A stretch of 64,000 nucleotides of DNA from Enoplosus armatus (taxonomy: Eukaryota > Chordata > Actinopteri > Centrarchiformes > Enoplosidae), in the NCBI RefSeq assembly GCF_043641665.1, contig NC_092200.1:13911694-13975693 (forward strand), in the 5' to 3' direction. The number at the start of each line of letters is the position of its first letter. Positions within the stretch are counted from its first letter, which is position 1. Position numbers and translations under genes: made by a program. A model generated the notes under the pieces. That model was not told the DNA's origin. It was given only the letters and a program-made list of their open reading frames with translations, and searched no databases. Shown one piece after another: positions 1 through 9,579 of the stretch.

Positions 1-19
1 TGACAACTATGTCTTCCAG

Positions 20-628
20 GTGGTTAAAGTCCAAGCATCTAACTTCACAACAGACACAGGTGGGAAATAAAAATGTACAATCCAGAATTGTGTGTTATGA
101 ATATGTTTCTAAGTATTCGTCCTGACTGCGCTCATAAGCTCTAGACTGGTATGAGCAGGTTCCTCATTAGTAAGTAAATGTAGAGAAACACAGGAAATGC
201 TATGAAACATCCTGTTAGCAACTCACATTAACACTCCACTTATGTATCTACAAATACATAAGACCATTGTTGGGGTTCTTTTTGGCACAACAACAAGATT
301 TGCAGTGTCCAATAAAAGTATTATTCTGATAATCACTTTATTATAGCAGTGGCCAGGCTCACCTTCTGCTCTTCACAACATTTCTTGTTTGGGCTGTTTT
401 TCACAGAGCCCACCAGCTGAAGAACCAGCAACAGAAAAAGAAGACATCCATTATGGAGAAATCGACTTCTCAAAGCGAAGACTTGAACTGTCCTCTGACC
501 CAGTGCAGGACAGTGGACAGCAACAAGACACGCTATATGCACAGGTCAAAATGTCCAAGACACCAAACAGCTTAATACAGACTGCTGACGGTCCGGAGGA
601 TCTCTACGCTCAAGTGAAGAAACAATGA
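20..628 (+). CDS. Siglec/CD22-like receptor, 3' end only (gene 0, cut by window start)
   Basis: Only the last two coding exons are in the window: a 40-nt juxtamembrane exon (20-59) and the cytoplasmic exon (407-628, stop TGA 626-628). Both match in length, phase and sequence the equivalent exons of the three complete genes downstream. The 73-residue tail exon holds IHYGEI (fits the ITIM pattern I/V/LxYxxI/V/L), TLYAQV (fits the ITSM pattern TxYxxV/I) and DLYAQV. By family knowledge such tyrosines recruit SH2 phosphatases or adaptors such as SHP-1/2. The ectodomain and membrane helix lie before the window. The 3' flank is broken by the Tc1 and LINE insertions; sequence similar to the 3' flanks of the other copies resumes near 3460. 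Confidence 0.8.
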
Positions 629-796
629 ATGTATGGAAAACCCAGCGGCCCAAAGCTCCTGTGCTAGTGTTGTAAACACCAACACTCCCCCGGTACTCCG
701 AGCAGAGTCAGCTAAGCTGATAGGTCCACTGGCTGCATGGCTAGTTAGCTAGTTAGCTAATAGCAGCTACAGTTGGTGATGGTCACTTTAAAGCTA

Positions 797-2017
797 CACT
801 ATGTGGACAAAAGTATTGGGCCACTCCTCTTAATCATTGAATTCAGGTGTTTCATTCAGTCCCATTGCCACAGGTGTATAAAATCAAGCACCTAGCCATG
901 CAGTCTGCCTTTACAAACATTTGTGAAAGAATGGGTCGTTCTAAAGAGCTAACTGAATTCGAACATGGTACTGTAATAGGATGCCACCGTTGCAAAAAGT
1001 CAGTTTGTGAAATTTCTTCTCTCCTAGATATTCCACAATCAACTGTAAGTGGTATTATTGCAAAGTGGAAACGTTTAGGAACCACAGCAACTCAGCCACA
1101 AAGTGGCAGACCACGTAATGTTACAGAGCGGGGTCGCCGAGTGCTGAGGCGCATAGTGTGTAAAAGTTGCCAAAGTTCTGCTGACTCAATAACTGCAGAG
1201 TTCCAAACCAGCTCTGGCATTAATATCAGCACCAAAACTGTGCGCCGGGAGCTTCATGGCATGGGTTTCCATGGCCGAGCAGCTGCATGCAAGCCTTACA
1301 TCACCAAGCACAATGCCAAGTGTCGGATGGAGTGGCCACTGGACTCTGGAGCAGTGGAAACGTGTTCTGTGGAGTGACGAATCACGCTTCTCTATCTGGC
1401 AGTCTGATGGACGAGTCTGGGTTTGGCGAATGCCAGGAGAACGTTACCTGCCTGACTGCATTATGCCAACTGTAAAGTTTGGTGGAGGAGGGATAATGCT
1501 ATGGGGTTGTTTTTCTGGGGTTGGCCTAGGCCCCTTAGTTCCAGTGAAGGGAAATCTTAATGCTTCATCTTACCAAGTCATTTTGGACAATTCTATGCTT
1601 CCAACTTTGTGGAAACAGTTTGGGGAAGGCCCTTTTCTGTTCCAGCATGACTGTGCCCCAGTGCACAAAGCAAGGTCCATAAAGGCATGGTTGGATGAAT
1701 TTGGTGTGGAAGAACTTGACTGGCCTGCACAGAGCCCCATTGAACACCTTAGGGATGAACTAGAACGGAGATTGCGAGCCAGGCCTTCTCGTCCAACATC
1801 AGTGTCTGACCTCACAAATGCTATTCTGGATGAATGGGCAAAAATTCCCACAGACACGCTCCAAAATCTCGTAGAAAGCCTTCCCAGAAGAGTGGAAGCT
1901 GTTATAGCTGCAAAGGGGGGACCAACTTCATATTAATGCCTGTGAATTAGGAATGGGATGTCATAAAAGCTCCTGTAGGTGTAATGTGTAGGTGGCCCAA
2001 TGCTTTTGTCCATATAG
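797..2017 (+). mobile_element. Tc1/mariner-type DNA transposon, inactive copy
   Basis: Imperfect terminal inverted repeats lie at about 799-826 (CTATGTGGACAAAAGTATTG) and 1992-2017 (reverse complement CTATATGGACAAAAGCATTG). The left end is preceded by a TA. Between them is a transposase remnant: an N-terminal paired-type helix-turn-helix part in one frame (about 897-1350) and the catalytic part in another (about 1340-1936). Visible landmarks are [22 protein letters not shown] and [11 protein letters not shown]. The frame change near 1330-1350 and the lack of a DLNP-like stretch before IEHL show it cannot encode a normal transposase. Its right end abuts a LINE fragment. Confidence 0.9.
897..1936 (+). 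pseudogene. Tc1-like transposase pseudogene (frameshifted)
   Basis: The reading starts at an ATG around 897 (MQSAFTNICERMGRSKELTE) with a helix-turn-helix DNA-binding domain ending in the GRPRNVTERG basic linker. It runs out of frame after [11 protein letters not shown]. The continuation, [17 protein letters not shown] onwards, is in another frame and ends at 1936 with AAKGGPTSY. The first two catalytic aspartates (WSDES, QHDC) and a glutamate (PIEHL) are recognisable, but the usual four residues between SP and IEHL are gone, so the D-to-E spacing is short. This is a decayed selfish element, not a host gene. Confidence 0.88.
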
Positions 2018-2899
2018 ACATATATGACTTTAGAAAGAGCGCAGCCCCACCCGCCCCCATCACCCTGTGTGACTCTCCAGTGGACACTGTGGAGTCCTTC
2101 CGTTTCCTGGGCTCCATCATCAGCCAGGACCTCCGGTGGGAGCTGAACATCAGCTCCCTCATCAAGAAAGCCCAACAGAGGATGTACTTCCTGAGGCAGC
2201 TGAGGAAGTTTAACCTGCCACAAACAATGCTGGTTCACTTCTACACCGCCATCATAGAGTCCATCCTCACCTCCTCCATCACCGTCTGGTACGCTGCTGC
2301 CTCCACCAAGGACAGACGCAGACTGCAGCGTATCATCCGCTCTGCAGAGAGGGTGATCGGCTGCAACCTTCCATCTCTTCAGGACCTGTACTCCTCCAGG
2401 ACCCTGAGGAGAGCAGGGAAGATTGCTGCCGACCCCTCCCACCCCAGACACCATCTGTTCGACCCCCTCCCCTCTGGCAGGAGGCTGCGGTCCATCAGGA
2501 CCAAAACCTCCCGCCACAAAAACAGTTTCTTCCCCTCTGCAGTCAACCTGACAAACTCACACTGACCCCCCCCCCCCAGAACACAAACACAAGCTATACG
2601 TTATATTAGCGTACATCGCCCCTGTCCCCCCTGCGTTACATTAACGCACCCACCCCCTACTGGACACTTTATCTGGACACTTTACTTTATTCTGGTCAAA
2701 ACTGCACTGTTTGTTATCTGCACTGTTTGTTATTTATCTTGTTTTTATTTTTTATTTTTATTCTATTTTACTTTTTATATTCTACTTATTTGTTATCAAA
2801 TCAATAGCACCTTCAGACCACAGCAAATTCCTTGTAATGTATGTTACTTGGCAATAAACAGTTTCTGATTCTGATTCTGATTCTGATTCTGATTCTGAT
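2018..2899 (+). mobile_element. 5'-truncated L2/CR1-clade LINE (reverse transcriptase C-terminus and 3' tail)
   Basis: An open frame from about 2029 to 2565 encodes the C-terminal part of a non-LTR reverse transcriptase ORF2, with FRFLGSIISQDLRWELNI, AQQRMYFLRQLRKFNLP, HFYTAIIESILTSSITVWY and a terminal basic SIRTKTSRHKNSFFPSAV stretch. The 3' UTR is short and ends with a TTCTGA microsatellite (about 2863-2899) directly after GCAATAAACAG, as in fish L2 elements, instead of poly(A). The 5' part, including the YADD catalytic core, is missing, as is usual for target-primed insertions. It sits immediately against the right end of the Tc1 copy. Confidence 0.82.
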
Positions 2900-4235
2900 A
2901 GTGTATCTGTGCATCAGGAAACTCCTTAAATCACAGAGAGTTGAAGGAGAACATTTGGAGGACATCAGAGGGGAAAATCAGAAAATATTTTGTCTATAAA
3001 ATACAATCCAGTTTCACTAAAATTAGTAAATAAACTTATAAAAGTTGTGTGTTTTTGTACAGTAATCAGTGAGGCCCGGCTCCCAGAAACACTCCATCGC
3101 TCCAATGGTATCTATCATTTTTCTAACCTAATTCTTGTCTCATTTGTGGTCTGATGAACTGCAAATTCATCAAATTCTTACTGTAGCTGTCATATGCCAC
3201 GGAGCACACCGGCAAGAGGATGAGTCTGTGCGGGCCGTGCTCAGAGGCTTCTCCTTCCCCTTCTGTAGGCTTCCGGGAAGTTGGCCAATCAGAATAAAGT
3301 GGGATTATAGGAAGGGGTCCTGAGAGAGACAGGAGCTCAAACGGCTTGTGGGTGAACTGAGGGGCTGCATGAAGGGCCGGAATAAGATGAATAGGGACTT
3401 TTTTGAACTGTGACTCAAGCAAAGCTACTCTAGTGGAGTCCCAGAATAAAAATATAGAGATGGAAATGAGCATATAGGATCTTTAATAAAAAGCTTGGCA
3501 TGCAAAAACACAGCATTTTTTGACCCACATTTTACATATTGTGTACAAGAAATTTCAATAAGACAAATAGTTTCTTGACTTCTGACAAATGTTTTTATAT
3601 CAAGCTCAGGAGGAACGATCGCAGCAGGAAATACTGTACAAACAAATTGTGACATTTCTTGATGATGGAAATAAAACAGGGAGTAAAACCGTGAAATATT
3701 TACATTTGATTGAGTTTACATTGCCTCCCTCTTCTTCCTGTCTCACGAGATATGATCAGTAACTGAGAAATTGGTTGTATTTTGACAGGCCACCCTTTCT
3801 GTCTAAAGGTCATGTGCTATCTAGCCGATTTACAACATAAACCATAAACAATGTAAAAAGGGTTTTTACATTAACAACTATGAATTATATTTGAATCTAA
3901 ATTTTCTTAATATAAAAGGCTTCTTTCTGCCTGTAGAGCAACTAGGACAGATGTTTGTTTGTTTTTTACTTTCTTGTTTGCAAGTCAATATCTTTTATGT
4001 ATTCCACATATTGAAGACATAACATCTTGCCTTGCAGTGAGTCATGCAAATAAAAACACACATGAATAAATGGGATAATTTGTATAACCTGTATATTTAC
4101 CGCTAGTCACTGCGGCCAGATTATATTTAGCAGTTGCACAACAAAACGTACTCTGTAGTCTTGAAACACGGGAAGTCGACTAGGTTTTGAATTACAACAG
4201 CTAAACGGGGAAGTTTGCTCCATGATGTTCTGCAA
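2900..4235. other. Intergenic region between receptor genes
   Basis: No exon is recognisable. The stretch around 3460-3545 resembles the 3' flanks of the other receptor genes (near 13600-13690 and 22370-22480), so it probably belonged to the 3' flank of gene 0 before the transposons inserted. From about 3860 onwards the sequence resembles the 5' flank of the next receptor (near 9110-9330), including the shared stretch CTTGCAGTGAGTCATG at about 4030. Confidence 0.5.
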
Positions 4236-4320
4236 ATCAGACCAAAGTTTATTTTTTGCACTTTTAAAACACTCACCAAAGGATCTCATTGCTGCTCTAT
4301 TTCTGATGTGGGCTTGTCTG
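4236..4320 (+). promoter_or_regulatory. Probable 5' UTR exon of receptor gene A
   Basis: The sequence ending GATGTGGGCTTGTCTG followed by GTAAGG is paralogous to 9333-9412 (ends GATGTGAGCCTCTTTG then GTAAGA). A shorter match ends at 17967 upstream of gene C (GGCTCGTTTG then GTAAAA). Conservation up to the donor GT, and the acceptor CAG or TAG three bases before each start codon, suggest a non-coding first exon. Its 5' limit is not determined; the start given is approximate. Confidence 0.45.
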
Positions 4321-4670
4321 GTAAGGCACAATTATGTTTTTTAATGATTTTACATTTTAGCCAAGACAATTATATGTTTATTTTTTTGAACTCCACAAAA
4401 GACATCATGATCTCAGCTAATATGTTATTTGGTGGGGTTTTGTTTAGCAGAGCTAAACCCTAAAAGCATAAGTGTTATACATATGGTATTGTTTAAAATG
4501 ATTTAGAAACTTTCAGGAAAGTTCTAAAGCAAGATGAATCCTGGTTGTATGGTGCAAGTTTCTGGTGCGAATATGAATGTGCATTTTAAGATTTTGTTAC
4601 AAGTACTTATATTCTTTTTAATCCAAATTTTTAAAAAGTCACAGCATTATTGTGTTTGCAAATCTAGGCG

Positions 4671-7600
4671 ATGGGTTACACTGCAGTCCTGTGTGTGAAT
4701 ATGGTGACAGCCAACATGCTGCTGAGTGTCTTCTTTCTTTCAGGTGAGCTGTTTGTTCAGTCACTTTTACAGTTTGAGATTTGTTCCACATTGGAGCCAT
4801 GTTAACCATGAGTCTGTTTTTATAGGTGCTTTGGCTGAATGTCTTAATAAGCCAGTAGACCTCCTCATTACTGCGCCTCAGAAGATGGAAGCACTGAGTG
4901 GATCCTGTGTGCATATCCCATGTAACTTTAGTGCTCGATCAAAACAAGAGTTTGGCAGCAGCAGAGAAATCTTCGGAGTGTGGATTAAAAAAGCCCCCTA
5001 TTTTGGCAAACGTCCAGAGAATGTGATTTTCAACAGTAGTGGCACAGTCAAAATCTATCCAATGAATATTACTGGGAACCTGAGTGAGAACAACTGCACC
5101 ACCTTATTTTCTAGTTTAATCCCAAATTATACCGACCCATACTTCTTTAGAATCATGGACTGGCCATTCAGGGCAACAGCTGTTTGTGATCATGTTCAAA
5201 TAAATGTTACAGGTAAGAGAGTTTGGTTCGATTTTTATTAGTCTATAACAATAGTTAAGAAATAAACAAGAAAATTAGGCACAGTTTTGACCTAAAATAC
5301 AAAACAAACAAATTATATATATTACTTGGCCAATAAAGCTGATTCTGAGTCTGTTTCTATACCGCAGATTCTCCTCGGAGCCCCACAATTGAGATCTCAG
5401 GTGATCTGAAGGAGGAGGAGTCTGTCACTATAACCTGCTCAGCTCTCACTCCCTGTCCACACTCCCCTCCTCAACTCACCTGGAATCTCCAACAAGACAC
5501 AAACAAAATAGAGGAAGAAGCAGATCGAACCTTTACGACTAAAATCCAGGCGACCATCACTCTGTCAGACCAACATGATGGATACAGCATCACCTGTTCT
5601 GCCAGATATCCTGTGAATGAAGGAAAAGCTTTCAAGACAGCAGAGGAGAGAAAGACTCTCAGTGTTTCATGTAAGACAACCAGAGTTTGTTGTTGGATCC
5701 TGGCAGCACATGATGACTCATGGGATGTCAGCTGATTTTAATGAATAAAGATAATCTCACATTTTCCTCAGATGCTCCCAAAGACACCTCAGCGTCCATC
5801 AGTCCATCAGGTTTGGTGTCAGCAGGTAGCTGGGTGAACCTGACCTGCTCCAGCAGAGCCAAGCCTCCCGTCAGCCGCTTCAGCTGGTTCAGGATCAGCA
5901 AAGATGGACCCGTGACTGTATCTGAAGGAGACTTTTACAGCCTCAAGGTTACCAATGTCACTGATGGAGGAGTTTATTACTGTGTGGCCACAAATTATCT
6001 TGGTAATCAGACGTCACCAGAGATCCAGCTGAATATTAAAGGTAATTGTAAAACTGTAATGAATCAGCTGCTGTACAGCTTTTTTGTAAAATGAAATGAT
6101 CTTGGAAATTAAACAATAATCCGTCTTACTATTGAAGGTAAATACTGGACTTAATCCACTTCTACAATGGCCATATCAGCTTCATCTTCTTTTAGTAGTC
6201 ACATATATTTGGTTTCTTTATAGGAGCTGATGGATTTCTAGAAAGTGGGCCAGTTCTTGGAGGAATCATTGGGGTCATCATACTCTGCCTGGTTGTCTGT
6301 GTTTGGTAAGTATCACAAATTAAAGCAGCTAATGTGACTCAGTGTCTGGGACTTCACTGTCAGCCACAGCCACATTCAAAACACACCAACGTCTCAAAGA
6401 GCACATTTTCTACATTTGACGTTATTTATTTTACAGCACTCTCGTTTGTTGGAGGCAGCGAAAGTCGACAACTCAACAACAGAGTCAGGTGAGAAAATTT
6501 GAAACTTTGCACTTTAACTTTTAAAGTTTTGGATTTGTTTATAGTGACTGTACAGTAAGATGCATGAAAGCACGCCAACTGAACACTAAATATACAATCT
6601 TTGGGAGGTTCTTCATGAGTAAAAATGTGAAGAAATGCAACAAAATATCATGCAAGACTAAGAATGTACAACCCACGTGTGACAACGCCACCCTGGGAAT
6701 TTCACCCAGAGAATCATCATTTACTTTACAGATTCTTATAATAAGATAAGCAGAGACATGAGTTTCCAGTTTAAAATTGATGGTCCTTTATTTAGACAAA
6801 ATTTTGTTGGGGTATTAATAATCCAGTCAAAAGAGAGTTTATTACAAAAAAAAAAAGATATTTTAAAATCCTCTAAAACATACCACCATACTAAGAGTCA
6901 GTACCAGTACAGGCAGGGGTGTCAGGGAAACCTACAGGAGTGAGGGAAAGGGGAGTCACCACCACCACCACCACCAAGGAGGGGGAGAGAATCTCACACA
7001 CAACAAAGCAACAAAAAGAAGAACGCGTTAGAATACACAGCAAATTAAATCGTGCAATAAATACGCATACAATACATTACAAAAAGGGCACAGGAATTTG
7101 AGATAGCATGCAACCAAAAGAAACCAGAGAGGGGAAACCCTCCACCTAGTGACTCACCACCTGTAGGCACCAAACAGCCAACTAACAAACCCCAAAATAT
7201 TACAAATTCCCAGCCAAAAACAACTCACAGATATTGGTTTTTATAAAGAAAGAAACAAGAAAACAAATACCTCCTCGCACCATACAACCCCTGCTTAACT
7301 TAAATACTGGGGGAAAATCAGTCAATCCAGGAAGCAAACTAAAGAAAACCACAGATCACAAATTCATATTAAGGAAGCAAAGAAAACAAAAATCAGGTAA
7401 CTGAGAATATCCAAAGAAAATTAAACAAGCGACAAAAACAGCAATTGCCCAAACTCCTCCTTTGCACACACAGCATCTAGGTCAGGCAGGGGCAGACATC
7501 TTTTTCCTGTTCCTAGTACAAGAGGTACATGTCATTAAAGAATATAGGACGCATATATACCTACACATACACACAGAAACCCATACCTTATTGAGCATCA

Positions 7601-8043
7601 ATCCTCCAGACAATCATGAGGCCGGGGGAGCGAGGCAAGCCTGCTGCAGGTTGCTCGCTACCTATCACAATCGCAAGAGTAGAAGACTCGTTTTGAGCTC
7701 TTTTGTGACACAATATAAGATGTTTTGTTGCTGTTTCCAGTCAAAGTCCACAGTCCACATCCAGCTACTCACAACATTTCATGTTGTTTTGCAGAGTCAA
7801 AGAGGTGAAGAGCTGGCTGTTAAAAAGCCAGCAAGAAAAACAGAAGAAGAGGAAGGAGGCATCCATTACGGAGAGATCAACTTCTCCCAGCGGAGACCTG
7901 AACGGTCCACTGACTCAGCGCAGGACAGTGGACAGCAGCAGGACACGCTGTATGCACAGGTCAAAGTGTCCCAGCCAGCAAACAGCTTAACGCAGACTGC
8001 TGACGGCCCGGAGGACCTCTATGCTCAAGTGAAGACGAAATGA
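4671..8043 (+). CDS. Siglec/CD22-like inhibitory-type receptor, gene A (471 aa)
   Basis: Exons: 4671-4743, 4826-5212, 5368-5670, 5772-6041, 6224-6305, 6437-6488, 7795-8043 (1416 nt, all GT-AG, phases consistent). The product has a signal peptide (residues about 1-24) and a V-set domain with the Siglec cysteine pattern (GSCVHIPC near 51-57, NNCTTLF near 115) and YFFR with Arg at about 133, the position that binds sialic acid in mammalian Siglecs. Two C2-type Ig domains follow (SVTITCSALTPCP... and WVNLTCSSRAKPP...YYCVA), then a membrane helix (VLGGIIGVIILCLVVCVW), a basic stop-transfer and a tail with IHYGEI, TLYAQV and DLYAQV. Likely a plasma-membrane lectin-type immune receptor on leukocytes (inference). 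The ATG lies three bases after an acceptor, as in genes B and C. Ligand and orthology are unknown. The last intron (6489-7794) is long and carries an unassigned repeat-like insertion. A poly(A) signal is at 8849. Confidence 0.85.
5316..5353 (+). repeat. Short L2-type LINE 3' tail fragment in intron of gene A
   Basis: ATTACTTGGCCAATAAAGCTGATTCTGAGTCTG closely resembles the end of the L2 copy at 2840-2875 (GTTACTTGGCAATAAACAG then the TTCTGA repeat). It lies just before the acceptor of the C2-1 exon at 5368 and is absent from the equivalent introns of genes B and C. Confidence 0.6.
6489..7794. other. Last intron of receptor gene A with repeat-like insertion
   Basis: It is longer than the equivalent introns of gene B (278 nt) and gene 0 (about 350 nt). 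It is A-rich and lysine-coding-like on the + strand from about 6760 to 7450, and has a short CCA run at 6958-6977 and an A run at 6846. Small ORFs exist but show no recognisable domain. It is probably an old insertion of unknown family; I cannot name it. Confidence 0.4.
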
Positions 8044-9332
8044 GTGTAACTTTTTTATGTTAGTTGATGTTAGTTGAAAGACACTGGAGCCTGGACAAGA
8101 TGTTGTCTTTGCTGCAGTTCACTGAAGGGAAACTCAAAACCTCCACATCCTGCAGCTTTTTCCTGTCAGTTATCCACATATTTATATGTGGATGCTGACC
8201 TCACGCAACTGCTGTGATATTTACTGATATGTCTGATATGTGCAAGTCCCAAGGCTCTAAATAGGGAACTACAGTCTAAATTACACCAGAAGCATTTCTG
8301 CATGCACATTTGCAATGCAGGACTGAGTATTTTTGAATTTTTATTCTTGACAAGACATTGTTAAAAGTAATTTCAGCTCCTTATGTATTCTGTATCCCAT
8401 TGTCTTAAAAAAGACTATGGGATACTGGGAGTCTGTCACTGGATTTAAACATATTTATAACCACATGTCTCTTTTTGAGGGGATTAATTTCAAGAAACAC
8501 AGTGATTTTGCACCCTGCAGACAATCACACTGTGGTACAAGCAAACTATCCTCATTTTATACCAGCCAAGGCAAACAAGTCTCCTCTCATTATTACTCAT
8601 TGGCATAACTCTAAATGCGTCATTTAGAATAACTTTATAATGCAAGTCAAACCAATACTTAGGTTGTGCCTCCTTCTTCTCTTGCATGTGCTTGTGTTAT
8701 TTGTTCTTCTCTCACCTTCATGGAGTTGTTTTTATCTCATTTTATGTTGGATATGACGTTGGTTGTTGCAGCAATTGTTGACCAGACTAACTGGTTATAC
8801 ATAATATATTGTATTATTGGTATACTGTCATGTTTTCATTAAAAAAAAAATAAAACTGAGAAATTCTTTCCCTCATTTATCCTCTCGTTTGGGTTAGTAT
8901 ACACAGCAAGACAACAACAACTCATGATGTCATTTATTTAATGACAAAGTTGCAATACACAAACACTCAACACTTTCATCACTGATCTCTCATCAGTCCG
9001 GTAATGCAGAGAAACAGAGATAAAGGCGATCCACAGTTACTGTGCACAAGTCAACAACAACACATGAAGTTAATGTTTCTTTTGTTTAAAGATCATTAAT
9101 AGAAATTACTATTAGGATCATTATCATCATGATTTATGTAATACATGAAGATTATACAGCACATAGCCTTGCAGTGAGTCATGTGGTTAAAAGCACTCAG
9201 GATATTTGCAGGAAAGGTTTCTCATATTTCTCTGTGGGCTTTGATCGCGGGAAGTAGAGTCTGTTTTAAATTGCAACAACTAAATAGGGAAGTTTGTTTT
9301 TTGTGGTGGTTTGTTGTGCCTCACCTCAGATT
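8044..9332. other. 3' flank of gene A and 5' flank of gene B
   Basis: The 3' UTR of gene A probably runs to the AATAAA at 8849-8854. From about 9110 the sequence is paralogous to the 5' flanks of the other receptor genes (TTATGTAATACATGAAG and CTTGCAGTGAGTCATG). No other gene is visible. Confidence 0.5.
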
Positions 9333-9579
9333 CATGAATCGTACCATTTGCACTTTAAAATCACCAATGAAAGGATCTAATAGTTGCTCTCTTGTTGATG
9401 TGAGCCTCTTTGGTAAGACGACATATACCGATTTCACTTTTTGTCTAACCCAGAGCGTCGTATTCATTTGCAGTTTGCAGACTTTGCTAGTCCCTTAAAA
9501 CACAGTAAATTGTGGTTGTGCTGAGCATGTTGAATGCTTTGTAAACGTTACTGCATTATTGTGTTTGTGAATCCAGGTG

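Noticed and set aside
1933..2517. 194-aa ORF on the - strand across the LINE fragment
   Set aside because: It is the reverse shadow of the reverse transcriptase C-terminus at 2018-2565.
6919..7101. ORFs in the long intron of receptor gene A as coding exons
   Set aside because: Low-complexity, lysine/threonine-rich, with no splice-phase fit to the receptor gene and no domain.
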